NCBI GenBank assembly: GCA_945901845.1
Contig: CAMDLR010000003.1
Location: 62,001-126,000 of the forward strand
Source: Sediminibacterium ginsengisoli
GTDB lineage: Bacteria; Bacteroidota; Bacteroidia; Chitinophagales; Chitinophagaceae
Direction of reading: 5' to 3'
DNA length: 64,000 nt
The notes beneath the pieces are model-generated. The model worked only from the letters and a program-made list of their open reading frames with translations. It ran no database searches and had not been told where the DNA came from. Shown one piece after another: positions 1-8,248 of the stretch. Within the stretch, counting starts at the first letter, position 1; every line of letters starts with the position of its first letter. The position numbers were made by a program, and so were the translations under genes.

Positions 1-824
1 TCTCCGGCAATTTGTTCAATTAAGAAATCGTTGTAGGGTTTGTCTTTATTAAATGCATCAATGAGCCAGTCGCGGTATTTGTAAATATTTCTACTACGGT
101 CTGCTTCAAAACCTTTGGTGTCGGCGTAACGGGCAAGGTCTAGCCAAAGTGCTGCCCATTTTTCGCCATAAGCAGGCGAAGCCATTAAATCGTTTACTAA
201 ATTTTCATAGGCCTTATCAGAATTGTCGCTTAAATATTTTGCTGCAATTTTTTTATTGGCAGGAAGCCCAGTTAGATCTAAACTAACGCGTCTTAATAGT
301 GTTGCTTTATCTGCCTCTTTGGAAGGACTTAATTTTTCGGATTCTAATTTTTCTAGAATGTACCTATCAATATTATTGTTAACCCAGTTATCATTCATAC
401 TTGGTACTTCTGGCTCCTTCACTTTTTGATACGCCCAGTGTGATCCCCACTTGGCACCTTCTTTAATCCAAGTGGTTAAAATTTTAATTTCTTCTTTACT
501 TAAAGGATCGTGCTTATACGGCATGCGCTCTTCAGGATCGGTGAGGTGCAACCTTCTAATAAGTTCGCTTTCTTCTGGCTTATATTTTATAATCGCAGGC
601 TTGCCAGATTTAGTAGGTGCAAATGCTTCTTCTTCAAAGAGTAAACTAAATCCAGCCTCTTGTTTTACACCACCATGACAGGTAATACATTTTTTATTTA
701 AAATGGGTTTCACCTCGGTATTGTAATCGATTGGATCTGAAGGATAAATAACAACAGCAGTAATGGCAAGTACAATGAGTACTGCAGAGCTGTAAAAAAG
801 TTTTTTGCTAGGCTGTAAAAACAT
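1..824 (-). CDS. PSCyt1/DUF1549 cytochrome c-type protein (3' end off window)
   Basis: Partial gene; about 274 residues of the N-terminal part are visible and the reading frame runs open off the left edge. Residues 9-28 form a membrane or signal segment. A c-type haem motif CITCH follows near residue 47, within a PSCyt1-like domain. After 'HWAYQKVKEP' comes a DUF1549-type helical region with 'LLRRVSLDLTGLP' and 'KWAALWLDLARYADTKGFE'. In the usual architecture (Planctomycetes and Bacteroidota) a DUF1553 domain comes next, which would lie outside the window. Such proteins are probably exported redox proteins; their substrate is not established. It is the last visible gene of the leftward lacI-PL6-kduI-kduD run, 66 bases after kduD, and an inverted repeat abuts its ATG. 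The ATG at 824 is the only in-frame Met giving this signal segment. Confidence 0.8.
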   Translation of the reverse strand, partial: MFLQPSKKLFYSSAVLIVLAITAVVIYPSDPIDYNTEVKPILNKKCITCHGGVKQEAGFSLLFEEEAFAPTKSGKPAIIKYKPEESELIRRLHLTDPEERMPYKHDPLSKEEIKILTTWIKEGAKWGSHWAYQKVKEPEVPSMNDNWVNNNIDRYILEKLESEKLSPSKEADKATLLRRVSLDLTGLPANKKIAAKYLSDNSDKAYENLVNDLMASPAYGEKWAALWLDLARYADTKGFEADRSRNIYKYRDWLIDAFNKDKPYNDFLIEQIAG

Positions 825-875
825 AAGGCATCATTCGTAAGGTTAAATTTAATAATTACTTACGAATGATACCTT
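825..875 (-). promoter_or_regulatory. 17-bp inverted repeat abutting a start codon
   Basis: Arms at 825-841 and 859-875 match at 16 of 17 positions, around a 17-base AT-rich spacer. The mismatch becomes a G-U pair in RNA read leftward. The repeat fills the space between the kduD stop and the cytochrome gene, and its last base touches the ATG at 824. It could be a weak intrinsic terminator (a T5 run follows inside the gene), a leader structure that hides the start codon, or a protein-binding site. The sequence alone does not decide. Confidence 0.5.
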
Positions 876-890
876 AAACTTGAAATATAG

Positions 891-1652
891 TTATCTACCC
901 ATCCAGCCACCATCTACGGTTACAATGGTGCCGTTGACGTAGTCGGATGCAGGAGCGGATAAAAAAATGAAAGCTCCGGTTAAATCCTCGGGAGTTCCCC
1001 ATCTATTTGCAGGGATTCTGGCCAAAATAGAGGCATTTCTATCCGGATCGGCCCTTAACTGTGCCGTATTGTCTGTGGATATATAGCCTGGAGCAACACC
1101 GTTTACGGTAATGCCTTTACCTGCCCATTCGTTGGCAAATGCCTTAATTAAGGAGGCAACTGCTCCTTTACTAGCAGCGTAGCCAGGTACGTTGATACCG
1201 CCTTGGAAGCTTAATAGAGAGGCCGTAAACACTATTTTACCACCGCCATTGGCAATCATTTGTTTGCCAATTTCTCTGGTGATAATAAACTGCGCATTTA
1301 AATTGATGTCAATAATATTATCCCAAAACTCGTCGGGATGTTCGGCGGCTGGACTTCTTTGAATACTTCCAGCGTTGTTAATAAGGATATCAATTTTTGG
1401 ATGGTCTGTTACTACTTTTTGTAAAAAGGCATACACCGAATCTCTATTCGCAAAATCTGCTTGGTAGGGGTAGAACTTTTTACCCGCTGCAAGCACTGCT
1501 TTTTCAACATCGCTACCCGCTGCAGGCATAGAGCCACTAACGCCAATAATATCGGCGCCGCTATTAGCAAGTTCTATCGCAATTGCCATACCAATGCCTT
1601 TGCTACAACCGGTTACAATAGCAAGTTTATTATCTACTCTAAAATTTAGCAT
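891..1652 (-). CDS. kduD: 2-dehydro-3-deoxy-D-gluconate 5-dehydrogenase KduD (SDR)
   Basis: Cytosolic short-chain dehydrogenase, 253 residues, the usual length. The glycine-rich nucleotide loop TGCSKGIG lies at about residues 14-21, NNAGS at 92-96, and the catalytic tetrad is N117, S145, Y158 and K162 (motif YAASK). KduD reduces 3-deoxy-D-glycero-2,5-hexodiulosonate to KDG with NAD(P)H. In alginate pathways a related SDR reduces the 4-deoxy-5-hexoseulose uronate (DEH) directly, so that role is also possible. It starts 5 bases after the kduI stop, so the two are probably co-transcribed and act in sequence on lyase products. The KduD name rests on the kduI pairing and on overall sequence; SDR substrates cannot be read with certainty from the fold. 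Confidence 0.88.
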   Translation of the reverse strand: MLNFRVDNKLAIVTGCSKGIGMAIAIELANSGADIIGVSGSMPAAGSDVEKAVLAAGKKFYPYQADFANRDSVYAFLQKVVTDHPKIDILINNAGSIQRSPAAEHPDEFWDNIIDINLNAQFIITREIGKQMIANGGGKIVFTASLLSFQGGINVPGYAASKGAVASLIKAFANEWAGKGITVNGVAPGYISTDNTAQLRADPDRNASILARIPANRWGTPEDLTGAFIFLSAPASDYVNGTIVTVDGGWMGR

Positions 1653-1657
1653 GGTAC

Positions 1658-2491
1658 TTATTTTAATAACTGAATGTTTACAAAATCCATATCAGCAAAT
1701 GACATGTTTTCGCCGGCCATCGCCCATATAAATGAATATGACGCTGTTGCAACACCACTATGGATACTCCATGATGGAGATACAATGCCTTGTTCATTGT
1801 TTAAGAAAAGATGTCTTGTTTCGTGCGGCTCACCCATGAAATGAATGACACGTTGTGTTTCAGGTAAATCAAAATAGAAGTATGCTTCCATACGACGGTC
1901 GTGCAGGTGCGCTGGCATGGTATTCCAAATGCTACCTGGTTTAAAGTTGGTTACACCAAGTACGAGTTGGCAACTTTTTAAACCATCGGCGTGAATGTAT
2001 TTATTAATGGTACGGTGGTTGGCCGTTTCTGCGCTTCCCATTTCGGCAGGCGTTGCATCTTTACTTTGCATTAACTGCGTAGGATAACTTGCGTGTGCTG
2101 GGCAAGAGAATAAAATAAATTTAGAAGGATTGCTAGGATCTGAGCTCGCATGAAAAGTAACTTCTTTATTACCCATACCAATGTATAAGCAATCAATTTT
2201 GTCTAGGGTATAAAGATGACCTTCTACGGTAACGCTTCCGGTTGCACCAATGTTTACAATACCAAGTTCTCTTCTATCCAAAAAGTTTTCAGACTTTAAA
2301 GCATCATAGGTGCCTAGCTGAATAGCAGCAGTAGTAGGGGTTGCAGCGCCTACCACCATTCGGTCATAATGGGTATATACAAAATTGACAGCACCTGGTT
2401 CTACTAAATTGTCTAGTAAAAATTTAGCTCTAATTTGCTCGGTGGTGTACTTTACAAAATCTTCGGGATGTACTTGGTGAATAATTTTCAT
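1658..2491 (-). CDS. kduI: 5-dehydro-4-deoxy-D-glucuronate isomerase KduI
   Basis: Cupin-fold isomerase, 277 residues, full length. The metal ligands fall at H195, H197, E202 and H244, one residue off the E. coli positions H196, H198, E203 and H245, so the zinc site is intact. It converts 4-deoxy-5-hexosulose uronate, the ring-opened product of polysaccharide lyases, to 3-deoxy-2,5-hexodiulosonate, which KduD then reduces to KDG. It acts in the cytosol. It lies between the PL6 lyase gene (23 bases upstream) and kduD (5 bases downstream), in the leftward operon headed by lacI, which fits induction by unsaturated uronates. The N-terminal half ('EPGAVNFVYTHYDRMVVG') is also typical of the family. 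Confidence 0.95.
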   Translation of the reverse strand: MKIIHQVHPEDFVKYTTEQIRAKFLLDNLVEPGAVNFVYTHYDRMVVGAATPTTAAIQLGTYDALKSENFLDRRELGIVNIGATGSVTVEGHLYTLDKIDCLYIGMGNKEVTFHASSDPSNPSKFILFSCPAHASYPTQLMQSKDATPAEMGSAETANHRTINKYIHADGLKSCQLVLGVTNFKPGSIWNTMPAHLHDRRMEAYFYFDLPETQRVIHFMGEPHETRHLFLNNEQGIVSPSWSIHSGVATASYSFIWAMAGENMSFADMDFVNIQLLK

Positions 2492-2514
2492 GTTTATGTA
2501 TTTAAAGTGTTTAT

Positions 2515-4767
2515 TTAATTGTTAATGACAAATTTATTTTCTTGAATAGTGCCGCTATTAACGGTGCTATTATTTTTTTGGTAATGAAATGCTTTGGTGT
2601 TATCGGTGTAAGCAATGGTTTTACCGGCTTTATTGGAGCTGGTAAATAAATTGTTGTTTACCTTTGATTGCTGAACGCCAAATAATTCAATGAGCGCACT
2701 ATTTGCTGTGCAATTTACTATTTTATTGTTGGAGAAACTAAAGATGGGTCCCATGGTACTTTCGTCTGTGCCGCCTCTGTAAATAGTTGCTATTTGACCC
2801 GTATGGTTTGTGAATCTATTGTTTGTTACAACAATTCTTTCGGCGTTGTAATACCCTTTGTTATCGTCTTCGTCTTTTAAAGAGAGTAGGGTGGCTTTGT
2901 TGTTTTCGAATACACTATTTTGAATCGTAATGTTGTCTAAATAACTAGACTTTGGCGCTAGTATAATTGCGGCGCCGGCAAAATTTAAAATTTTGCTGGC
3001 GGTTATTTGAATATTCGTGTGAATACCCGAACCATCACGCGTAACTGCAATAAAATGTTGTGCAGTTAATCCAGCCGCGTTAATACTACTATTTTGCAGC
3101 GTTAATTGTGCATCTTGTTGGAGGGTAAACAAATTGTTAATCGCACTACTTGTTGCAAAATTTACAGCCGCTCCATTACTTGTTATGGTAATGCTGCCTT
3201 TAATAACAATAGGCTGCAAAAAATTATAGGTTCCTGGTTTTAATACAATTTTTGAATTGGCGCCTGCGCTAATCGCAGTTTCTAATTCGCTTGCGGTTGA
3301 AACCGTAATTGTTTTTTGCGAAATAGTTGTGGCGCTCATTTTTTTGGACTCCCAACTATTTCCAAGTGTTGGTGCGTTTGCAAACAGTGCTTTAAAATAA
3401 TTTATATCGTTTGCACCTACTGTATTTGAAAATGCGGGAACACCTCTTGTACTAGCGATGGCATTTAAGGAGTCCAGGAATTTTTTTGTGGCGTTATTGG
3501 CGCCGGAGGCGCCAATAACAGGAAAGCCTTTGCTGTCCCATTTTTGCAGCGAAATAGCACCCGCATTAAACCCGCTCACACCAGGGTTTGTAAGCGAAGT
3601 GCTGTAAACATTACCAGCAGCGTATACACTGTCAATTGTTGAAACGGTATAACAAAGAGGTCCGGGCTTATTTGCGTAAAACAGATTATTAAGGAGGAGC
3701 ACATTTTTAGGGTCTACGCTGCGCTCGGCATCTTTACCTTCACTGATACTAAAGGGGCTGCAGTTTAAAAAAGTATTGTTGGCAATAACGGCATCTTTCA
3801 CCGGGAGATACCTGTTGGCTGGCGAATTAAATACACCTGCCATAATTGCTAGTGGCGATCTAAATCCTTGACCTTTGCAATGGCTCATAAAATTATTTAT
3901 AATCCAATTACCTTCATTGATAACCCTTACACCGCCTGTTCCTTCTTTGTCATTTCCGTAAAACAAATTCCCTTCCACAGTATTATCGTTGCCGTGTCTT
4001 AAAACCACAGCACCTTGGCATTCTTTAAATACATTGCCCACTACTTTATTGCCACATGATTTTATGGAAATAATTTCTGTTTCCCCATCACAATATTCAA
4101 AAAAATTATTTTTAATAGTTGTATTGCTATAAAATGTGCAGTGTTGCGAAACGCCTACTCTAATCAATTCTCCCGCGTTGCTGCCAAGCGGTTTTCTGAT
4201 GCCAAAATAGTTACTATCTATAGTGTGGTTATTGATTCTGCTTCTATCGTCATCAAGTAATACGGCAACTAGTACACCTAAATTTGTTTTATCGGTAAAG
4301 TTGCAGTGGTCTACTCGGTTGTTTTTTCCAGATAAGGTGAGCCAATGATTTTCATCTAAACGTAAAGGGTTATTAAAATCTTGAATGCTAGATGCTGTTA
4401 TTCTAGAGTTATTGGCTACCTCTTTTCCATGGCTAAATTGCCAGACATGATTTTTTCCTGAATAACCATTTTTAAATACAACCCCACTTACGGTAATATA
4501 CGTGCCTGTAATATGTAAGTAGCTGTTTCCTGTAAAAAATACAGTCCCTGATTTTTCTGCCATAAATACAACCTGGTTTTGCATCGTTCCCTTGGCACTT
4601 AATAGCAGGTTACAATTAAGATAATTGCCGCTTTTAATGACAATGGTGTCGCCAGCTTTAGCTTGTAAGCCACTGTTCACTAATTCTTGCGTAGTGCTTA
4701 CGCTTAATTTATTTGCCCATACCTGTAAGGTGGTGAGCAACATCACTCCAACGAATATTTTTTTCAT
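2515..4767 (-). CDS. PL6 alginate lyase (chondroitinase-B-like, two beta-helix domains)
   Basis: Exported lyase of 750 residues with a signal peptide at about 1-18. Residues 25-420 form a parallel beta-helix of the PL6 family. The catalytic pair Lys236 ('ISIKS') and Arg257 ('VVLRHGN') are 21 residues apart, as are K250 and R271 of chondroitinase B, and E229 and E231 sit where the calcium-binding acidic residues are expected. A second beta-helix fills residues 490-750, the two-domain layout known for exo-acting PL6 alginate lyases such as AlyGC. PL6 enzymes cleave alginate (often poly-MG or poly-G) or dermatan by beta-elimination. Operon context (KduI, KduD and a divergent PL17) favours alginate or a related uronan. 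It starts 10 bases after the lacI stop. No lipobox is seen, so it is probably periplasmic or secreted. Confidence 0.88.
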   Translation of the reverse strand: MKKIFVGVMLLTTLQVWANKLSVSTTQELVNSGLQAKAGDTIVIKSGNYLNCNLLLSAKGTMQNQVVFMAEKSGTVFFTGNSYLHITGTYITVSGVVFKNGYSGKNHVWQFSHGKEVANNSRITASSIQDFNNPLRLDENHWLTLSGKNNRVDHCNFTDKTNLGVLVAVLLDDDRSRINNHTIDSNYFGIRKPLGSNAGELIRVGVSQHCTFYSNTTIKNNFFEYCDGETEIISIKSCGNKVVGNVFKECQGAVVLRHGNDNTVEGNLFYGNDKEGTGGVRVINEGNWIINNFMSHCKGQGFRSPLAIMAGVFNSPANRYLPVKDAVIANNTFLNCSPFSISEGKDAERSVDPKNVLLLNNLFYANKPGPLCYTVSTIDSVYAAGNVYSTSLTNPGVSGFNAGAISLQKWDSKGFPVIGASGANNATKKFLDSLNAIASTRGVPAFSNTVGANDINYFKALFANAPTLGNSWESKKMSATTISQKTITVSTASELETAISAGANSKIVLKPGTYNFLQPIVIKGSITITSNGAAVNFATSSAINNLFTLQQDAQLTLQNSSINAAGLTAQHFIAVTRDGSGIHTNIQITASKILNFAGAAIILAPKSSYLDNITIQNSVFENNKATLLSLKDEDDNKGYYNAERIVVTNNRFTNHTGQIATIYRGGTDESTMGPIFSFSNNKIVNCTANSALIELFGVQQSKVNNNLFTSSNKAGKTIAYTDNTKAFHYQKNNSTVNSGTIQENKFVINN

Positions 4768-4777
4768 ATTTTTATTT

Positions 4778-5791
4778 TTATCGCCTTTTTGATGACGTTC
4801 TTATAAAAAGTTTAGGCTTAATAATTATTTCTTGATTAGACATGCCTGCTGCGCCACTCATCATTTCTATATAAGCCCTTGCAGTTGCTTTACCAATTTC
4901 AAATGCATACATTTCTACGCTTGAAATAGCAGGGGTTACGAGACTTACAATAGGTTCATTGTTAAAACCTACAAGTCCAATGTCATGCGGCATAGAAAGT
5001 CCTTTTTCTTTAATGGCAAGCATGGCGCCAATAGCCATGCGATCACTAATGGTAAAAATAGCATCCGGTCTATTTTTTGAAGCGAGTAATTCTTTGGTTG
5101 CTTCGTATGCGTATTGCTGGTTAAAATCGCAGTGTATGATATGGCCTTTATCTGCACGTAAGCCATTTGCCTTAAGGGTTTGAAGATACCCTTCCATTCT
5201 TTTATTACTAATATTTAAATTTTCGGGACCCGCTAAAATGGCTATTTTTTTATAGCCCTGTTCAATTAAATGTTCTGTGGCTTGAACACCCCCGTCTATA
5301 TTATCGAGTCTAATTTTTGGTGCAGCAATATTATTTACAATTCTATCAAACAATACAAGTGGTATTTTTTTGTCTTGTATTTTTTTGATGTGTTCAAAAA
5401 TTTTAGTTTCACTGGAAACGGATACAATAAAGCCATCTACTAAACTTTCTAATAGTCTTTTTGTGTTTACAATTTCTCTGCCATAACTCTCGTCACTTTG
5501 GCAAACCATTACAGTATAACCTGCTTCTAAAGCAACCTCGTCAATTCCTTTAACCATGGTTGCAAGCACGTAATCTAAGTTGGGAATGATAACACCAATG
5601 GTATTGGTTTGTCTGTTCAGTAAACTTAGGGCCAATCTATTGGGTTGATAATCAAGTTTGTCTGACAGTGCTTTTACGGCAGCCTTGGTTTCTGCTTTAA
5701 CATCGGGCGCATCTCTTAGGGCTCTACTTACCGTAGAAGTAGAGATGTTGAGCGCAATCGCAATGTCTTTTATGGTGGTTTGTTTTTCCAT
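4778..5791 (-). CDS. LacI-family transcriptional regulator of the uronate locus
   Basis: 337 residues, normal for LacI/GalR regulators. An N-terminal helix-turn-helix lies at about residues 6-27 ('IKDIAIALNISTSTVSRAL'), with the hinge helix near 50-60 ('YQPNRLALSLL'), followed by a periplasmic-binding-protein-like effector domain beginning 'TIGVIIPN'. It heads the leftward arm and is divergent from the PL17 gene, so it probably senses a uronate intermediate such as KDG or an unsaturated oligomer. Palindromes with a central CG at 5839-5868, upstream of its start, look like its own operators. A bacterial SusC/D locus is more often controlled by hybrid two-component or sigma/anti-sigma systems, none of which is present here. 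The effector is not known from sequence. Confidence 0.9.
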   Translation of the reverse strand: MEKQTTIKDIAIALNISTSTVSRALRDAPDVKAETKAAVKALSDKLDYQPNRLALSLLNRQTNTIGVIIPNLDYVLATMVKGIDEVALEAGYTVMVCQSDESYGREIVNTKRLLESLVDGFIVSVSSETKIFEHIKKIQDKKIPLVLFDRIVNNIAAPKIRLDNIDGGVQATEHLIEQGYKKIAILAGPENLNISNKRMEGYLQTLKANGLRADKGHIIHCDFNQQYAYEATKELLASKNRPDAIFTISDRMAIGAMLAIKEKGLSMPHDIGLVGFNNEPIVSLVTPAISSVEMYAFEIGKATARAYIEMMSGAAGMSNQEIIIKPKLFIRTSSKRR

Positions 5792-5813
5792 AGTACGGTA
5801 TAAAAATAAGCGG

Positions 5814-5822
5814 CAAAAGATA
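5814..5822 (-). promoter_or_regulatory. Candidate -7 element for lacI
   Basis: Read leftward, this is TATCTTTTG, close to the Bacteroidota -7 consensus TAnnTTTG but with one extra T. It lies 23-31 bases upstream of the lacI ATG, giving a leader of roughly 15-20 bases. No TTG -33 box is seen at the usual distance; the operator-like palindrome occupies that position instead. Weak evidence. Confidence 0.3.
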
Positions 5823-5838
5823 CAATTTACGGGAAAAA

Positions 5839-5868
5839 ACCGGCAGCGTTGCCGGTAACGTTATCGGA
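5839..5868. promoter_or_regulatory. Two overlapping LacI-type operator-like palindromes
   Basis: Palindrome 1 is 5839-5856 (accggcagcgttgccggt), 8 of 9 pairs matching. Palindrome 2 is 5851-5868 (gccggtaacgttatcgga), 7 of 9 pairs. Both centre on CG, as LacI/GalR operators typically do, and their centres are 12 bases apart, so they share six bases. They are a rare GC-rich island in the AT-rich region between lacI and the divergent PL17 gene. Binding by the adjacent LacI protein is inferred. Confidence 0.6.
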
Positions 5869-5897
5869 AATTATAATAATAGATATTCTAATATAAT

Positions 5898-5932
5898 AGC
5901 ATTATTATTAGTAAATATCTAATAATAATGCT
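5898..5932. repeat. Perfect 14-bp AT-rich inverted repeat
   Basis: Arms agcattattattag (5898-5911) and its exact complement (5919-5932) flank a 7-base spacer. It sits in the divergent control region about 90 bases before the PL17 start. It may be an operator, a promoter-proximal bend, or a hairpin in the PL17 leader transcript. No T-run follows, so a terminator is unlikely. Confidence 0.55.
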
Positions 5933-6024
5933 TGAAATATAGATAAAATAATAGCATCTTGTTGATACGAACCTCTGCAATTGCACTTAATATTACCCAA
6001 CGATTGACCGCTTTTAACTGCTTT

Positions 6025-8235
6025 ATGAAAAAGACGATAGTATTTTTTCTTATTTCCTTGGCTGCCATTTTGATGCATACTACTCTGTTTGCACAAAAAC
6101 ATCCTCTTGCATTTGCAACCGCAAATGACATTGCGCTCGTTAAAAAAAGTATCCCTACCAATCCCTTACTCAAAGAATCTTTCGATGAAATAAAAAAATC
6201 AGTGGATGCAAATTTGGGAAAAGACATAGATGTGCCAGTTCCTAAACACGCAGGCGGTGGATATACGCATGATAAACACAAGGATAATTATACCATCATG
6301 TTTAATAGCGGTATGCTATATCAGCTAACCGGCGATGTTAAATATGCAAAACTTGTAAAAGATTTATTTTTTAAATACGCAGTATTAAATCCAACCTTAA
6401 AAAATCACCCAGAGGCTACAAGTTCTTCGCCGGGTCGAATTTTTTGGCAGGCATTAAACGACGCCAACTGGCTGGTATATGCTGGTCTTGCTTTTGATTT
6501 AATTCATGATTATTTAACTCCCGCCGAAAGAGCTCAAATTGCAACAGGAGCCTTTAAACCTGAGGTAGATTATTTTACAAAAGACATTACACCTTGGTTT
6601 GATTTAATTCATAACCATGCAGTATGGGCCACTGCGGGTGTCGGAATCGTAGGCATCGCCACAGACAATGACGACTATGTGCAAATGGCATTGTATGGAT
6701 CAAAAAAAGACGGGAAAGCAGGTTTAACAGCGCACTTAGATGGACTTTTTTCGCCTGATGGTTATTATAATGAAGGTCCGTATTATACCCGCTACGCTGT
6801 ACTACCTTTTTACTTGTTTGCAAATGCAGTGAATCATTACAAACCTTCATTGCAAATTTTTGAAAGACGCAATAAGATTTTGAAGCAAGCATTAGAGGGA
6901 GCACTTGAGCAAACCAACTTAGACGGTGGATTTTATAGTTACAATGATGCACTAAAAGAAAAAACATTTGTATCAAACGAGGTAGTGGTTGCACTTAATA
7001 TTGCTTGGGATGTATATGGTGAAAATCCTGCTTATTTGCCAGTGGCAAAAGCGCAAGGTAGGGTGACACTTAGTAAAGGTGGCTTAGGTGTTAGTCAAGC
7101 GCTTTTGAAAAATAAAAATATTGCACCTTTTTATCCGTACAAATCGGTTGTTTTTACAGATGGTGCCAAAGGAGATTTTGGTGGTGTTACCGTGCTTAGA
7201 ACAGGAAAGGATAAAAATCTAACATCACTCATTTTTAAATACAGCTCGCACGGATTGTCTCATGGTCATTACGATAAACTAAATATTAATTTATACGATA
7301 ACGGAAACGAGGTTTTACAGGACTATGGCGCAGCACGTTTTATAGGAATTGAACAAAAATGGGGAGGCAGGTATTTGCCTGAAACCAAGTCATATGCGCA
7401 GCAAACCATTGCGCACAACACGGTTACAGTAGATGAAACCAGCCATTTTAATGGGGTAGAGGCGCAAAGCGAAAAATACCATCCCATCCCACTATACAAT
7501 GTAGTTGGTAATTACGCTGTTCAAGCAACTGCTGCATTAGATTCAAACGCCTACAAAGATGTTAAGCTCCATAGAAGTGTTTATTTGATTACGCTACCAG
7601 GTACACAAAAGCCGCTTATGGTAGATTTTTTTAGAACCTTGGCCAGTAAAGAGCATCAATACGATCTTCCATTTAATTATATGGGGAATTTGATTTCTAC
7701 CAATTTTAAATATGCCACACATGGTAATGCATTACAAACATTAGGTTTAAAAAATGGTTACCAGCATATTTGGAAAGAGGCTTCTGCAAATGTGAAGTCG
7801 CCGCTTACTCAATTTACTTTTTTAAACAACCAGACATTTTATACCATTTCTGGATTTGTAAAAGATTCTGTACAAGTATTTTTTACAAGAACAGGTGCCA
7901 ATGATCCAAACTTTAATTTACGTAGAGAGTCTTCATATATTACACGTACCCGTGCTAAAAATATGTTTGCTTTGAATGTATTGGAGATACACGGCAATTT
8001 TAATGCTACTTCCGAATTTACTACAAATGCATATTCGCGTGTGTCTTCTGTTTTGCCAGTTGTGGATACAGATGATTACAGCGGTGCAGAAGTGGTAATA
8101 GATGGTAAGCACTTAATGGTATTTCAGTCTAATAAAATATTTGACAATAAAAAAATACATCAACTTATCATTAATGGTAAAGCCTACAATTGGCAAGGGC
8201 CGTTTGTGGTATACTTAGAAAATAAAAAATTATAA
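6025..8235 (+). CDS. PL17 oligoalginate lyase
   Basis: 736 residues from the ATG at 6025; an upstream in-frame ATG at 5959 is rejected because only the inner start gives a clean signal peptide (about 1-23, ending LFAQ). An N-terminal alpha-toroid (PF05426-like) is followed by a heparinase II/III-type beta-sandwich domain starting near residue 370. Catalytic residues N197, H198 and Y254 keep the 56-residue His-Tyr spacing of Alg17C (N201, H202, Y258). The GLSHGHYDKLN motif near residue 415 is typical of the metal-binding C-terminal domain. PL17 enzymes degrade alginate oligomers from the end and release unsaturated monouronate, probably in the periplasm. It is followed after 13 bases by kdgF, whose substrate is exactly that product. 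Confidence 0.9.
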   Translation: MKKTIVFFLISLAAILMHTTLFAQKHPLAFATANDIALVKKSIPTNPLLKESFDEIKKSVDANLGKDIDVPVPKHAGGGYTHDKHKDNYTIMFNSGMLYQLTGDVKYAKLVKDLFFKYAVLNPTLKNHPEATSSSPGRIFWQALNDANWLVYAGLAFDLIHDYLTPAERAQIATGAFKPEVDYFTKDITPWFDLIHNHAVWATAGVGIVGIATDNDDYVQMALYGSKKDGKAGLTAHLDGLFSPDGYYNEGPYYTRYAVLPFYLFANAVNHYKPSLQIFERRNKILKQALEGALEQTNLDGGFYSYNDALKEKTFVSNEVVVALNIAWDVYGENPAYLPVAKAQGRVTLSKGGLGVSQALLKNKNIAPFYPYKSVVFTDGAKGDFGGVTVLRTGKDKNLTSLIFKYSSHGLSHGHYDKLNINLYDNGNEVLQDYGAARFIGIEQKWGGRYLPETKSYAQQTIAHNTVTVDETSHFNGVEAQSEKYHPIPLYNVVGNYAVQATAALDSNAYKDVKLHRSVYLITLPGTQKPLMVDFFRTLASKEHQYDLPFNYMGNLISTNFKYATHGNALQTLGLKNGYQHIWKEASANVKSPLTQFTFLNNQTFYTISGFVKDSVQVFFTRTGANDPNFNLRRESSYITRTRAKNMFALNVLEIHGNFNATSEFTTNAYSRVSSVLPVVDTDDYSGAEVVIDGKHLMVFQSNKIFDNKKIHQLIINGKAYNWQGPFVVYLENKKL

Positions 8236-8248
8236 AATAAAAATAGAT

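Noticed and set aside
5959..6024. Upstream start for the PL17 protein
   Set aside because: The added 22 residues precede a complete signal peptide starting at 6025.
6587..6994. Open frame of 135 codons on the minus strand
   Set aside because: It lies inside the PL17 gene, has no family features, and its composition is that of a shadow frame.
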